Source of the DNA: Methylobacterium gnaphalii
Lineage (GTDB): Bacteria; Pseudomonadota; Alphaproteobacteria; Rhizobiales; Beijerinckiaceae
DNA length: 64,000 nt
NCBI RefSeq assembly: GCF_007992215.1
Contig: NZ_BJZV01000012.1
Span: 101,444-165,443, forward strand
Direction: 5' to 3'
Positions 1 through 8,191 of this stretch are shown here, piece after piece. The notes beneath the pieces were generated by a model. The model ran no database searches. It was not told the DNA's origin and saw nothing but the letters and a program-made list of their open reading frames with translations. Position 1 is the first letter of the stretch; each line of letters begins with the position of its first letter. A program made the position numbers and the translations under genes.

Positions 1-580
1 TGCGCTCGTCGATATAGACGTCATGGCCCCAGACGCCGTCGAGAAGCTGCTCGCGGGAGAAGACGCGGCCGGGGCTGCGCATGAGGAATTCGAGCAGCTT
101 GAACTCGGTCGGCCCGAGATGGATCTCGCGGCCCGAGCGGCGGATGCGGTGGCTGACCCGGTCGAGCTCGATGTCGCCGGCCGAGAGCGTCCCGGAAACA
201 TGGGCGGGCTTCGTTCGGCGTAGCAGCGCGCGGACGCGGGCCAGCAGCTCCGGTACCGAGAACGGCTTGACGATGTAGTCGTCGGCGCCGGTGGCAAGAC
301 CGCGGACACGGTCACCCTCTTCGCCACGTGCGGTCAACATGATGACCGGAAGCTGCTCGGTCTCGCGGCGGGCGCGGATGCGCCGGCACAGCTCGATCCC
401 GGACAGGCCCGGCACCATCCAGTCGAGCAGGATCAGGTCGGGAAGCTGCTCGCGCAGCAGCAAGTCGGCCTCGTCGCCGCGCTCGGCGCAGGTCACCTCG
501 AAGCCTTCGGCTTCGAGGTTGTAACGGAGCAGCGTCGTGAGGGATTCCTCGTCCTCGACGATCAGGATTCTGGCGTGCAT
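1..580 (-). CDS. phoB: Phosphate regulon response regulator PhoB (partial, C-terminus off window)
   Basis: Translation from the ATG at 580 gives an OmpR/PhoB-type response regulator. The receiver domain covers residues 1-115, with the acidic pocket at E9-D10, the phosphoacceptor D53 in LLDWMVPG (same number as in E. coli PhoB) and the conserved Lys in DDYIVKPF. A winged-helix DNA-binding domain begins near residue 125 (LGPTEFKLLEFLM, REQLLDGVWG). The window edge cuts the gene at about residue 193 of an expected 230. It starts 37 bp after phoU and is the last visible gene of the pst operon. Once phosphorylated it should bind the Pho boxes upstream of pstS, so the operon is probably autoregulated. 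No phoR kinase is visible. Confidence 0.95.
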   Translation of the reverse strand, partial: MHARILIVEDEESLTTLLRYNLEAEGFEVTCAERGDEADLLLREQLPDLILLDWMVPGLSGIELCRRIRARRETEQLPVIMLTARGEEGDRVRGLATGADDYIVKPFSVPELLARVRALLRRTKPAHVSGTLSAGDIELDRVSHRIRRSGREIHLGPTEFKLLEFLMRSPGRVFSREQLLDGVWGHDVYIDER

Positions 581-617
581 CGGCCGGCCGGCTACGGAGA
601 GAGGAGGGCTTTAATCG

Positions 618-1331
618 TTACGCACCCGGCGTGACCGTCGCATAGTTCGACGCATCGTTCTTCGGGCGTTCTCCCGCCAGAGTTTCGCCGGTGACGAGGT
701 AGTGGATCGTCTCGGCGATGTTGGTGGTGTGATCGCCGATGCGCTCGACGTTCTTGGCGCAGAACAGAAGGTGCGTGCAGAACGAGATGTTGCGCGGATC
801 TTCCATCATGTAGGTGAGCAGCTCGCGAAACAGCGAGTTGTAGAGCGCGTCGATCTGGCCGTCCCGCTCCCAGACATCGTGGGCAGCGTCCAGGTTGCGG
901 CTGGCATAGGCGTCGAGCACGTCCTTGAGCTGCTCCTGCACCAGGTCGCTCATGTGCTCGACTCCTAGCACGATCTTCTGCGGCTGGGTCTGATCGGCGA
1001 TCGCGACGACGCGCTTGGCGATGTTCTTGGCCAGATCGCCGATCCGCTCCAGGTCGCCCGAGACGCGGATGCCCGAGATGGTCTCGCGCAGGTCGATGGC
1101 GAGCGGCTGCCGACGGGCGATGAGCAGCACCGAGCGCTCCTCGATCTCACGCTGCAGCACGTCGAGGCGCTTGTCGGAGGCGATGACCTTCTCGGCCAAC
1201 CCCGTATCGCGGCGGACCAGCGCGACAGTGGCGTCGGCCATCATCTTCTCGGCCACGCCGCCCATCTCGGCGATCTGACGGCGAAGGTCCTCGAGATCCT
1301 GGTCGTAGGAAGAGACGATGTGTTCGGACAT
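618..1331 (-). CDS. phoU: Phosphate transport system regulatory protein PhoU
   Basis: A 237-residue, mostly helical protein beginning MSEHIVSSYDQDLEDLRR. It carries both copies of the PhoU metal-binding signature, LERIGDLAKNIAKR and VERIGDHTTNIAE, one in each three-helix bundle. Family role: links the PstSCAB transporter to the PhoR kinase and represses the Pho regulon when phosphate is plentiful. The frame is open further upstream, but the ATG at 1331 matches the usual PhoU length and lies 44 bp after the pstB stop. It sits between pstB and phoB in the standard operon order. Confidence 0.95.
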   Translation of the reverse strand: MSEHIVSSYDQDLEDLRRQIAEMGGVAEKMMADATVALVRRDTGLAEKVIASDKRLDVLQREIEERSVLLIARRQPLAIDLRETISGIRVSGDLERIGDLAKNIAKRVVAIADQTQPQKIVLGVEHMSDLVQEQLKDVLDAYASRNLDAAHDVWERDGQIDALYNSLFRELLTYMMEDPRNISFCTHLLFCAKNVERIGDHTTNIAETIHYLVTGETLAGERPKNDASNYATVTPGA

Positions 1332-1375
1332 GTACGGGCTCCGGCGCGGGCCAGTTCGATGAGGAAGCGACAGGC

Positions 1376-2191
1376 TCAGCCGAAGCGGCCGGTGATGTAG
1401 TCCTGCGTCTGACGTTTCTCGGGGTTCATGAACATCTTCGTCGTCGGCGCGAACTCGATCAGCTCGCCGAGATACATGAAGGCGGTGAACTGCGAGATGC
1501 GGGCGGCCTGCTGCATGTTGTGCGTGACGATGACGATGGTGAACTCGCTGCGCAGCTGCTCGATCAGCTCCTCGATCCGGCTGGTGGAGATCGGGTCGAG
1601 GGCCGAGGTCGGCTCGTCGAAAAGGATGACCTCGGGGCGCTGGGCGACCGAGCGGGCGATACAGAGGCGCTGCTGCTGGCCGCCGGAGAGGCCGGTGCCG
1701 GGCTGCTTGAGCTTGTCCTTCACCTCGTCCCACAGCGCCGACTTGCGCAGGGCGTCCTCGACGCGGCCGTCGAGCTCGGACTTCGGCAGACGCTCGTAGA
1801 GGCGCAGGCCGAAGGCCACGTTGTCGTAGATCGACATCGGGAAAGGCGTGGGCTTCTGGAAGACCATGCCGACGCGGGCACGCAGCTCGTTGAGGTCCAC
1901 CTTCGGATCCAGCACATTCTGGCCGTCGAGCAGGATCTGGCCGGTAGCGCGCTGCTCCGGATAGAGCGAGTAGATCCGGTTGAAGGTGCGCAGCAGAGTA
2001 GACTTGCCGCAGCCCGACGGCCCGATCAGCGCCGTAACCTGACGATCGTGGAAGTTCAGGTTGACGTTCTTAAGGCCGTGGAACTGGCCGTAATAGAAGT
2101 TCAGATCCTTGACCGCGATGCGGACGGGCGCAGTCTCGTCGGCCGGGTTACGGCCTGCGAGCTGGCTGCTCATCGTATTGGTCGGGCTCAT
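1376..2191 (-). CDS. pstB: Phosphate ABC transporter ATP-binding protein PstB
   Basis: A 271-residue ABC ATPase that energises phosphate import at the inner face of the membrane. Visible motifs: Walker [10 protein letters not shown], the Q-loop in [11 protein letters not shown] (the PTPFP stretch is typical of PstB), signature LSGGQQQR, Walker [13 protein letters not shown] and the switch His in VTHN. The ATG at 2191 is chosen because AAGGA lies about 10 bases upstream; a second ATG six codons downstream is possible. The longer frame upstream is not PstB-like. It lies 38 bp after pstA in the operon. Confidence 0.96.
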   Translation of the reverse strand: MSPTNTMSSQLAGRNPADETAPVRIAVKDLNFYYGQFHGLKNVNLNFHDRQVTALIGPSGCGKSTLLRTFNRIYSLYPEQRATGQILLDGQNVLDPKVDLNELRARVGMVFQKPTPFPMSIYDNVAFGLRLYERLPKSELDGRVEDALRKSALWDEVKDKLKQPGTGLSGGQQQRLCIARSVAQRPEVILFDEPTSALDPISTSRIEELIEQLRSEFTIVIVTHNMQQAARISQFTAFMYLGELIEFAPTTKMFMNPEKRQTQDYITGRFG

Positions 2192-2229
2192 GATATCGGA
2201 GTCCTTGGCGGGCTGCAGGGCGGACGGGC

Positions 2230-3135
2230 TCAGCGCGCCCGCTGATCCTTGATGACGAGGCGCGCGACGACCGAGAGCGCCAGGATGGCAATGGTGATCA
2301 GCAGTGCGCCGGCCCAGGCCAGGCTCTGCCAGTTGCCGTAGGGCGAGAGCGCGAACTGATAGATCATCACCGGCAGGTTCGGGATGCCGCCGAGCAGGTT
2401 GGCATTGAACCAGTTGTTGTTGTTCAGCGCCGTGAAGAGCAGCGGCGCCGTCTCGCCGGCGATGCGGGCGAGCGCCAGGATGATGCCGGTGACGATGCCG
2501 GCCGAAGCGGCCCGCCAGGTGATTGTCTTGATGACGTAGGAAGGCGGAGCGCCGAGCGCGGCACCAGCCTCGCGCATCTGGCTCGGGACGAGACGCAGCA
2601 TGTCCTCGGTGGTGCGCACGATGACAGGGGTTGCGATGATGGCGAGCGCCACGCCGCCGGCCCATCCCGAATAGGTCCCCATCGGCCGCACCATCAGGGT
2701 GTAGACGAACAGGCCGATCAGGATCGACGGCGCCGAGAGCAGGATGTCGTTGAGGAAGCGGATCAGGTCCGCGAGCCGCGAGCCGCGGCCATACTCGGCG
2801 AGAAAGGTGCCCGCCATCACACCAACGGGTGTCGCGATCACGATGCCGAGGAAAGTCAGCACCATGCTGCCGACGATAGCGTTGGCGATACCGCCGCCTT
2901 CCGAGCCAGGTCCAGGCGTCGGATGGGTGAACAGCAGGGGCGAGAAGCCCTTCACGCCCTCGACGATGAGCATGAGCAGGATCGAGCCGAGCACGACGAT
3001 GCCGAGCAGCGTCGCCAGGGTGCTCGCTGTGATCAGGATCTTGTCGGCCACGCGGCGGCCGGGGCGGACGCGGTTGGCGCGGAGCGATGGCGCGCCGGCC
3101 GGTGCCGGGGCAAGGAGGGGGTTCTGGGCGTCCAT
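2230..3135 (-). CDS. pstA: Phosphate ABC transporter permease PstA
   Basis: A 301-residue inner-membrane permease with about six hydrophobic segments; the first is near residues 30-55 and the core begins around [16 protein letters not shown]. The coupling-loop region [19 protein letters not shown] matches the PstA/PstC EAA motif that contacts PstB. The ATG at 3135 is preceded by AGGAG nine bases upstream, which favours it over an ATG twelve codons further out. The gene follows pstC after 19 bp. With PstC it forms the phosphate channel. Confidence 0.95.
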   Translation of the reverse strand: MDAQNPLLAPAPAGAPSLRANRVRPGRRVADKILITASTLATLLGIVVLGSILLMLIVEGVKGFSPLLFTHPTPGPGSEGGGIANAIVGSMVLTFLGIVIATPVGVMAGTFLAEYGRGSRLADLIRFLNDILLSAPSILIGLFVYTLMVRPMGTYSGWAGGVALAIIATPVIVRTTEDMLRLVPSQMREAGAALGAPPSYVIKTITWRAASAGIVTGIILALARIAGETAPLLFTALNNNNWFNANLLGGIPNLPVMIYQFALSPYGNWQSLAWAGALLITIAILALSVVARLVIKDQRAR

Positions 3136-3154
3136 CGGTCGAGACTCCTGTCGC

Positions 3155-4129
3155 TCAGGCGACCTTGGCACGGCGCGTCAGCAGCCGCGCAATGATCAGG
3201 ACGATGAAGGTGATGACGAAGAGCAGGCAGCCGAGCGCCATCAGCGCGTTGAGCTGCATGCCATCGGCCTCGTTGAACTCGTTGGCGATGCGCGAGGCGA
3301 TGGTCGAGCTCGGGTCGAAGATCGAGGCCGAGAGGCGGTTGGCATTGCCGACCACGAAGGTCACCGCCATGGTCTCGCCCAGTGCGCGGCCGAGGCCGAG
3401 CATGATCGCGCCGATGATCGAGACCGAGGCTTGCGGCACGAGCACATGGCGCACGACCTCCCAGGTGGTGCAGCCGATGCCGTAGGCACTCTCGCGCAGC
3501 ACGGTCGGGATCTGGTCTAGCATGTCGCGGGTGATCGAGGCCACGAACGGCACGATCATGATTGCCAAGATGATGCCGGCGGTGAGCACGCCGACGCCCG
3601 ATGGCACGCGGGCGTAGAGGATGGTGCCGACGACCGGCAGGCCCTCGACCAGGTTCGAGACCGGGATCTGCACGAAGCGCGAGAACAGCGGCGCGAAGAT
3701 GAACAGGCCCCACATGCCGTAGATGATGCTCGGCACCGAGGCGAGCAGCTCGATGGTCATGGCAACCGGCTTGCGGGCCCAGCCGGGACAGAGCTGCGTC
3801 AGGTAGACGGCGATGCCGAGCGAGATCGGCACGCCGATGAGAAGGGCGATGACGGCCGAGGCCAGGGTGCCGAGGACGGCGACGAGAGCGCCGTATTGCT
3901 CGGTGCCGACATTCCAGGCGCTCGAGGTGATGAAGCCGAAGCCGAACTCACGGAAGGCTGGCCAACCGCCGTGGATGATCGAGCCGAGGATGCCAGCGAG
4001 CACCAGCAGCACCAGAAGCGCGGAACCCACGGCCGCCAACTGGAAAACGCGGTCGAGGCCCCTGCTCGGTGCGGTGCGGCTCACACGGGTCTCGCTGGCC
4101 AGGGCGATCTGTTCGGTCAAAGCGGTCAT
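3155..4129 (-). CDS. pstC: Phosphate ABC transporter permease PstC
   Basis: A 324-residue membrane permease starting MTALTEQIALASETRV. A cytoplasmic N-terminus precedes a first membrane segment at about residues 31-53, then the binding-protein-dependent permease domain with LLIGVPISLGIAVYL and the EAA-type loop DMLDQIPTVLRESAYGIGC. It is the membrane partner of PstA. A gap of 276 bp containing a 9-bp inverted repeat separates it from pstS, which suggests that pstS mRNA is made or kept in excess over pstCAB, as is common for binding-protein genes. Confidence 0.95.
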   Translation of the reverse strand: MTALTEQIALASETRVSRTAPSRGLDRVFQLAAVGSALLVLLVLAGILGSIIHGGWPAFREFGFGFITSSAWNVGTEQYGALVAVLGTLASAVIALLIGVPISLGIAVYLTQLCPGWARKPVAMTIELLASVPSIIYGMWGLFIFAPLFSRFVQIPVSNLVEGLPVVGTILYARVPSGVGVLTAGIILAIMIVPFVASITRDMLDQIPTVLRESAYGIGCTTWEVVRHVLVPQASVSIIGAIMLGLGRALGETMAVTFVVGNANRLSASIFDPSSTIASRIANEFNEADGMQLNALMALGCLLFVITFIVLIIARLLTRRAKVA

Positions 4130-4197
4130 CCGCTGATGCTCTCGGGTAAGGGGCGTCTAGCGCGGGCGAATTCGTGATGCGAGTGCGGGCCGGATTT

Positions 4198-4251
4198 CCC
4201 TCTCCCCCTGCGGGAAACGGTGGCCCTGGCATCGGCGCGGTCGGGAGAGGG
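4198..4251. repeat. Inverted repeat in the pstS-pstC gap
   Basis: The perfect 9-bp arms CCCTCTCCC (4198-4206) and GGGAGAGGG (4243-4251) flank a 36-base GC-rich loop. The RNA hairpin would lie after pstS and before pstC without a U tract, so it looks more like an mRNA-stabilising or processing element than a full terminator. Its arms resemble the hairpin at 58450-58487. Confidence 0.6.
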
Positions 4252-4405
4252 AGGGACCTGTCAGGACTATCCTGAGCCGCGCCCTCTCGCGCCTTCTTCG
4301 CAAGTACCCTTTTCCTTCAGATCTCAGGCTCGCCCGAGATCTTCACCGAGGTGCCGAAGCCAGGTAGGCCCGACTTCGGCCGGGTGGGCTCGACGTTTGA
4401 CGACC

Positions 4406-5440
4406 TTACAGAACGGGCTTGCCGTCCTTGGACGTAATGGTCTTCCACTCTTCGTGGATCAGGCCGACGACGTTGGCCGGGAGCGGCACGTAGTCGAGAT
4501 CGGAGGCGAGCTTGCCGCCGTTCTTGTAGGCCCAGTCGAAGAACTTGAGCACGTCGCCGGTCTTGGCGGCGTCGGCGGCCTCCTTGTGGACCAGGATGAA
4601 GGTCGCGGCAGTGATCGGCCAAGCCTCGTCGCCGGCCTGGTTGGTCAGAGAGATGGCGAAGCCCGGAGCGGCCTTCCAGTCGGCGCTGGCAGCAGCGGCC
4701 TGAAAGGCCTTGTCGTCAGGCGTGGGGTACTTGCCAGCCTTGTTCTGGATCAGGGCGTAGGCGAGCTTGTTCTGCTTGGCGTAGGCGGACTCGACGTAGC
4801 CGATCGAGTTGGGGATCTGCTTGACGTTGGCGGTGACGCCCTCGTTACCCTTGCCGCCCTGACCGGCCGGCCAGGAGATCGTCGTCGCAGCACCGAACTC
4901 CTTCTTCCAGCCTTCCGAGACTGACGACAGGTAGGTGGTGAAGATGTTCGTCGTGCCGGAGGCATCCGAGCGGTAGACCGGCGTAATATTCGCCTCGGGA
5001 AGCTTCAGCCCCTCGTTGAGTTTGGCGATCTTGGGGTCCGACCACTTCGAGATCTTGCCCGCGTAGATGTCAGCGATGATCTCACCGGTGAGCTTGAGCT
5101 TGCCCGGCTCGAGACCGGCGATGTTCACCACGGTCACCACGCCGCCCATGACGGTCGGGAACTGTAGGAGGCCATCCTTGGCGAGCTGCTCACCCTTGAG
5201 CGGTGCGTCGGTCGCGCCGAAATCAACAGTCCTGGCCTGGATCTGCTTGATACCACCGCCGGAACCGATCGACTGGTAGTTCAGGCCGTTTCCGGTCTCC
5301 TTGCGGTAGGCTTCCGCCCACTTCGAATAGACCGGGAAGGGGAAGGTGGCGCCGGCGCCCGTGATGTCGGCAGCGAGAGCCGAGGAGACGAGCTGGACGG
5401 TTGCGAGACCGAGGGACAGCGCGAATGCGAGGGGTTTCAT
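4406..5440 (-). CDS. pstS: Phosphate-binding periplasmic protein PstS
   Basis: A 344-residue periplasmic receptor for inorganic phosphate. A Sec signal peptide covers about residues 1-23, with likely cleavage after SSALA. The mature protein begins with the PstS hallmark ITGAGATFPFPVYSKW and has the phosphate loop RSDASGTTNIF and the segment FGATDAPL. Length is normal for the family. It is the first gene of the pst operon and has a triple Pho box about 115-145 bp upstream of its ATG, so induction by PhoB during phosphate limitation is expected. Confidence 0.97.
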   Translation of the reverse strand: MKPLAFALSLGLATVQLVSSALAADITGAGATFPFPVYSKWAEAYRKETGNGLNYQSIGSGGGIKQIQARTVDFGATDAPLKGEQLAKDGLLQFPTVMGGVVTVVNIAGLEPGKLKLTGEIIADIYAGKISKWSDPKIAKLNEGLKLPEANITPVYRSDASGTTNIFTTYLSSVSEGWKKEFGAATTISWPAGQGGKGNEGVTANVKQIPNSIGYVESAYAKQNKLAYALIQNKAGKYPTPDDKAFQAAAASADWKAAPGFAISLTNQAGDEAWPITAATFILVHKEAADAAKTGDVLKFFDWAYKNGGKLASDLDYVPLPANVVGLIHEEWKTITSKDGKPVL

Positions 5441-5749
5441 TGCTTCTCCGTGTCATGTCGGCGAAGGGCCGCGGCGTTCTCGCCGAACTCTCGCCAGCGG
5501 ATGCTCGAGCCCTGTTTTGCGGGAGCGGCCTCCGTCTCTCGACGCTGCCCGCCATATGACGGCGACATGACAGCTGGATGACATCAGGGGTGTCCGTTCG
5601 TGAGCGCGCGAAGAACGCGCTTGAAAAAGCCTCTTTGTGCGCAGCGTTACGGAAGATCCGAACCCGTCTGCATACCCATGCGTTGAGAGTGGTCAGGCTC
5701 GTTGGCGTCGATGACCGGCTCGACCCCCGGGCAGGAAGCGGTGCATTGG
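5441..5749. other. pstS upstream region
   Basis: Apart from the Pho box, this stretch holds the pstS leader (5441-5555) and, on the other side, the likely promoter region of the small gene at 5750. No convincing gene was seen in either strand. Confidence 0.6.
5556..5584 (-). promoter_or_regulatory. Triple Pho box upstream of pstS
   Basis: Read on the minus strand there are three direct half-sites, TGTCAT, TGTCAT and CGTCAT (plus-strand positions 5578-5583, 5567-5572 and 5556-5561), spaced exactly 11 bp apart. PhoB binds 7-bp direct repeats related to CTGTCAT at 11-bp spacing. The sites lie 116-144 bp upstream of the pstS start, so a 5' leader of roughly 80-100 nt is likely. Confidence 0.85.
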
Positions 5750-6037
5750 ATGCGGGAATCGGAGAAGGCAGACGTGGCGGAAAATCCGCCTCCGCCGAGC
5801 AAGTCCGCGCCGCGGCTCGAGCCGCAGGATGCGGCATTTCTCGCGCTTCACAACGAGCGGGAGATGATCGAGCGCGAATTGACCCTGGCCCAGCAGCGGC
5901 AGCGCTACGGTACCGATGACGGCGAGATCCAGCAGGCGCGCCAGCAGGAAGCATCGCTGCTGAAGGATCTCGACCGGGTCATGACCTTGATTCGTGCTGC
6001 CGAGTACAAGCGGCAGCCCGGCGCCCGACGCTGGTAG
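5750..6037 (+). CDS. Small charged coiled-coil-like protein, function unknown
   Basis: A 95-residue protein rich in Glu, Gln, Arg and Ala. A long amphipathic helix is evident in ALHNEREMIERELTLAQQRQ and in the QARQQEASLLKDLDRVMTLI segment; it ends in a basic tail. There is no signal peptide or membrane segment. The ATG at 5750 is preferred because AGGAAG lies about 11 bases upstream; an in-frame ATG at 5711 and TTG at 5702 are alternatives. It is divergent from pstS and converges with the NepR-like gene 9 bp away. I do not recognise a named family. Confidence 0.65.
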   Translation: MRESEKADVAENPPPPSKSAPRLEPQDAAFLALHNEREMIERELTLAQQRQRYGTDDGEIQQARQQEASLLKDLDRVMTLIRAAEYKRQPGARRW

Positions 6038-6046
6038 CCGGCCGGC

Positions 6047-6253
6047 TCAGGCGGCTGAACGCTGCCGGTCCCGCTCCTTGTGACGCAGGCGAAGCAGCAG
6101 GTCGACTTGTGTATCGGGGATTGGTTGGGTCTCGACGGCACCCTCATAGACGGCGCGCAGCGCGACGCCGAGGCGCTCCCGCGCCTCTCCGCAGAGAGCG
6201 GGATGCTTCTGTTCGGTGATGCCGGCGTCAGTCTGCAGCGCAACCTGTGCCAT
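6047..6253 (-). CDS. NepR-like small protein (putative anti-sigma factor)
   Basis: A 68-residue protein whose C-terminal half, LGVALRAVYEGAVETQPIPD followed by TQVDLLLRL, fits the NepR signature LxxxLRxxYxxxxxxPIPDxxxDLLxxL. NepR proteins bind the general stress sigma factor EcfG and are released by phosphorylated PhyR. No ecfG or phyR gene is adjacent, so this is probably a paralogue with its own partner. The frame is open to a TTG at 6322 (91 residues), but the ATG at 6253 gives the usual NepR size. It lies downstream of recN on the same strand, 130 bp away. The family assignment rests on the motif only. Confidence 0.6.
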   Translation of the reverse strand: MAQVALQTDAGITEQKHPALCGEARERLGVALRAVYEGAVETQPIPDTQVDLLLRLRHKERDRQRSAA

Positions 6254-6383
6254 GAACCCGTGACCTTGTTTCTTCCCGACGGCGCGGTGATGGCCCGCGT
6301 GACTAAACTCGTCCTGGATCAAGGTCGCGGAACATAGTTAACAAAGTTTTATGGTTAAGGTTCGGTTTCGACGGGAAATCAGT

Positions 6384-8057
6384 TCAGATCTCGGCTGTCT
6401 GCAGCAACCGGGCGGCGGCCGCACGCGCCTCGTCGGTGACCGTCGCGCCGGCCAGCATACGGGCGATCTCCTCGCGCCTTGCCTCGCTCGCCAATGAAGC
6501 GACGCGGGTGGCGACGCGGTTTGCGCCGCGCACGGCATCCTTGGCGATCAGGAAATGGGTGCTGGCACGTGCCGCGACCTGCGGGGCATGGGTGACCGAC
6601 ACCACCTGCACCTGGTCGGAGAGACGGGCCAAGCGCTGGCCGATGGCATCGGCCACGGCACCACCGACGCCGGTATCGATCTCGTCGAAAATCAGGGTTG
6701 GGGCCGACCCCTTATCGGCGAGCACCACCTTCAGCGCCAGCATGAAGCGCGAGAGCTCGCCGCCCGAGGCGACTTTCATCATCGGGCCGGGCTTGGTGCC
6801 GGGATTGGTCTGCGCGTGGAACTCGACGCGATCGATGCCGGCGGCATCGCGTGAAATTGGGTCGGTGACGATCTGCGTGACGAAGCGGGCACGCTCCAGC
6901 TTCAGCGGTGGCAGCTCGGCCTTCACGGCGCCATCGAGGGCCTTCGCGGCGCGGATGCGGCCGTCACTGAGATTCTTGGCGGCCTTTGCGTAAGCCGCCT
7001 CGGCCTCGTCGAGGTCGCGCTCCAAGCCGCCAAGCGCCTGCTCGCCGGCGTCGATTGCCGCGACGTCCGACACATAGCGCTCGCGCAGGCGCGCCAGCTC
7101 GTCCGCCGGAACGTCGTATTTCCGTGAGGCGGCGCGCAGCGCGAACAGTCGCTCCTCGACCCGCTCCAATTCGCGCGGATCGAACTCCGCCTCGAGGATC
7201 GCCGCGTCGAGAACGGCGCGGGCCTCGTCGAGGGCTGTGAGTACGGCATCGAGTGCCGCGACGCAGGGTTCGACAAGGGCCGGGGCCTGGGCCGCGCGGC
7301 GTTCGAGCTTGCGTACGGCCGCCGAGAGATGAGGCACGGCGGAGTTCGGGCCGCCTACCGCTTCGACCGCCTCGTTCAGCTCGCGGGCGACCTTCTCCCC
7401 CTGCTGCATCACGGTGCGGCGCTCGGCGAGCGAGGCCTCCTCGCCATCCTGCGGATCGAGAGCCGCGAGTTCGTCGACGGCGTGGCGCAGGAAGTCTGCC
7501 TCCTTGCGCGCGGCATCGACGCGGGCACGATGTTCCGTAAGCTTCTCGCGGGCGGCGCGAACGCGCTTGGCGGCCTGACCGGTCGCGGCTAGCGGCTTCT
7601 GCAACCCGCCGAAGGCGTCGAGGATGGCGCGGTGGGTCGCCGGGTCGGCAAGCGCGCGGTCGTCGTGCTGGCCATGGATCTCGACGAGGGCTGCGCCGAT
7701 GGCGCGCAGCACCTGCACGCCGACCGGCTGGTCGTTGACGAAGGCGCGGGTGCGGCCATCCGCGAATTGCGTGCGGCGCAGGATCAGGTCGCCTTCGGTA
7801 TCGATCTCGGCTTCCTGGGCGATCCGTCGCGCAGGATGGTCCATGGGGGCGTCGAACACCGCCGTGACCGCACCCTGGGCCTCGCCATGGCGCACGAGCC
7901 CGCCATCGCCGCGGCCGCCGAGGGCCAGGGCGAAGGCGTCGAGCAGGATCGACTTCCCCGCGCCCGTCTCGCCCGTGAGGACGCTCAGTCCCTCGGTGAA
8001 ATTCAGCGTGAGCTTATCGATGAGAACGATGTCGCGGATCGCGAGCTGGACCAGCAT
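6384..8057 (-). CDS. recN: DNA repair ATPase RecN
   Basis: A 557-residue SMC-like protein that acts in recombinational repair of double-strand breaks. Walker A is GETGAGKS at residues 29-36; the centre is a long coiled-coil-prone region; the C-terminal lobe has the signature VASGGELSRFMLALKVV and Walker B TLIFDEIDTGVGG, followed by VSVTHAPQVAA. Length is typical. It is the last gene of the lpxC-bamD-recN group that trails the division cluster; a hairpin 3' of bamD suggests that it may also have its own promoter. Confidence 0.97.
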   Translation of the reverse strand: MLVQLAIRDIVLIDKLTLNFTEGLSVLTGETGAGKSILLDAFALALGGRGDGGLVRHGEAQGAVTAVFDAPMDHPARRIAQEAEIDTEGDLILRRTQFADGRTRAFVNDQPVGVQVLRAIGAALVEIHGQHDDRALADPATHRAILDAFGGLQKPLAATGQAAKRVRAAREKLTEHRARVDAARKEADFLRHAVDELAALDPQDGEEASLAERRTVMQQGEKVARELNEAVEAVGGPNSAVPHLSAAVRKLERRAAQAPALVEPCVAALDAVLTALDEARAVLDAAILEAEFDPRELERVEERLFALRAASRKYDVPADELARLRERYVSDVAAIDAGEQALGGLERDLDEAEAAYAKAAKNLSDGRIRAAKALDGAVKAELPPLKLERARFVTQIVTDPISRDAAGIDRVEFHAQTNPGTKPGPMMKVASGGELSRFMLALKVVLADKGSAPTLIFDEIDTGVGGAVADAIGQRLARLSDQVQVVSVTHAPQVAARASTHFLIAKDAVRGANRVATRVASLASEARREEIARMLAGATVTDEARAAAARLLQTAEI

Positions 8058-8139
8058 GCCGCGCGGCGTGCCTTGGCTGTGAGGGATAATTGCTGCTGTT
8101 TAGGCGGAACCAACACGGAACTCACGCCCAAAATGAGAA

Positions 8140-8167
8140 AGGGTGGAAGCGTCGCCGCTCCCACCCT
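8140..8167 (-). terminator. Hairpin 3' of bamD
   Basis: The arms AGGGTGG (8140-8146) and CCACCCT (8161-8167) form a hairpin on the minus-strand transcript, followed by a T-rich tail (TTTCTCATTTT). It lies 25 bp past the bamD stop. Probably a moderate rho-independent terminator separating bamD from recN. Confidence 0.6.
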
Positions 8168-8191
8168 CTCCGATTTCGCGAGACCCGCCGC

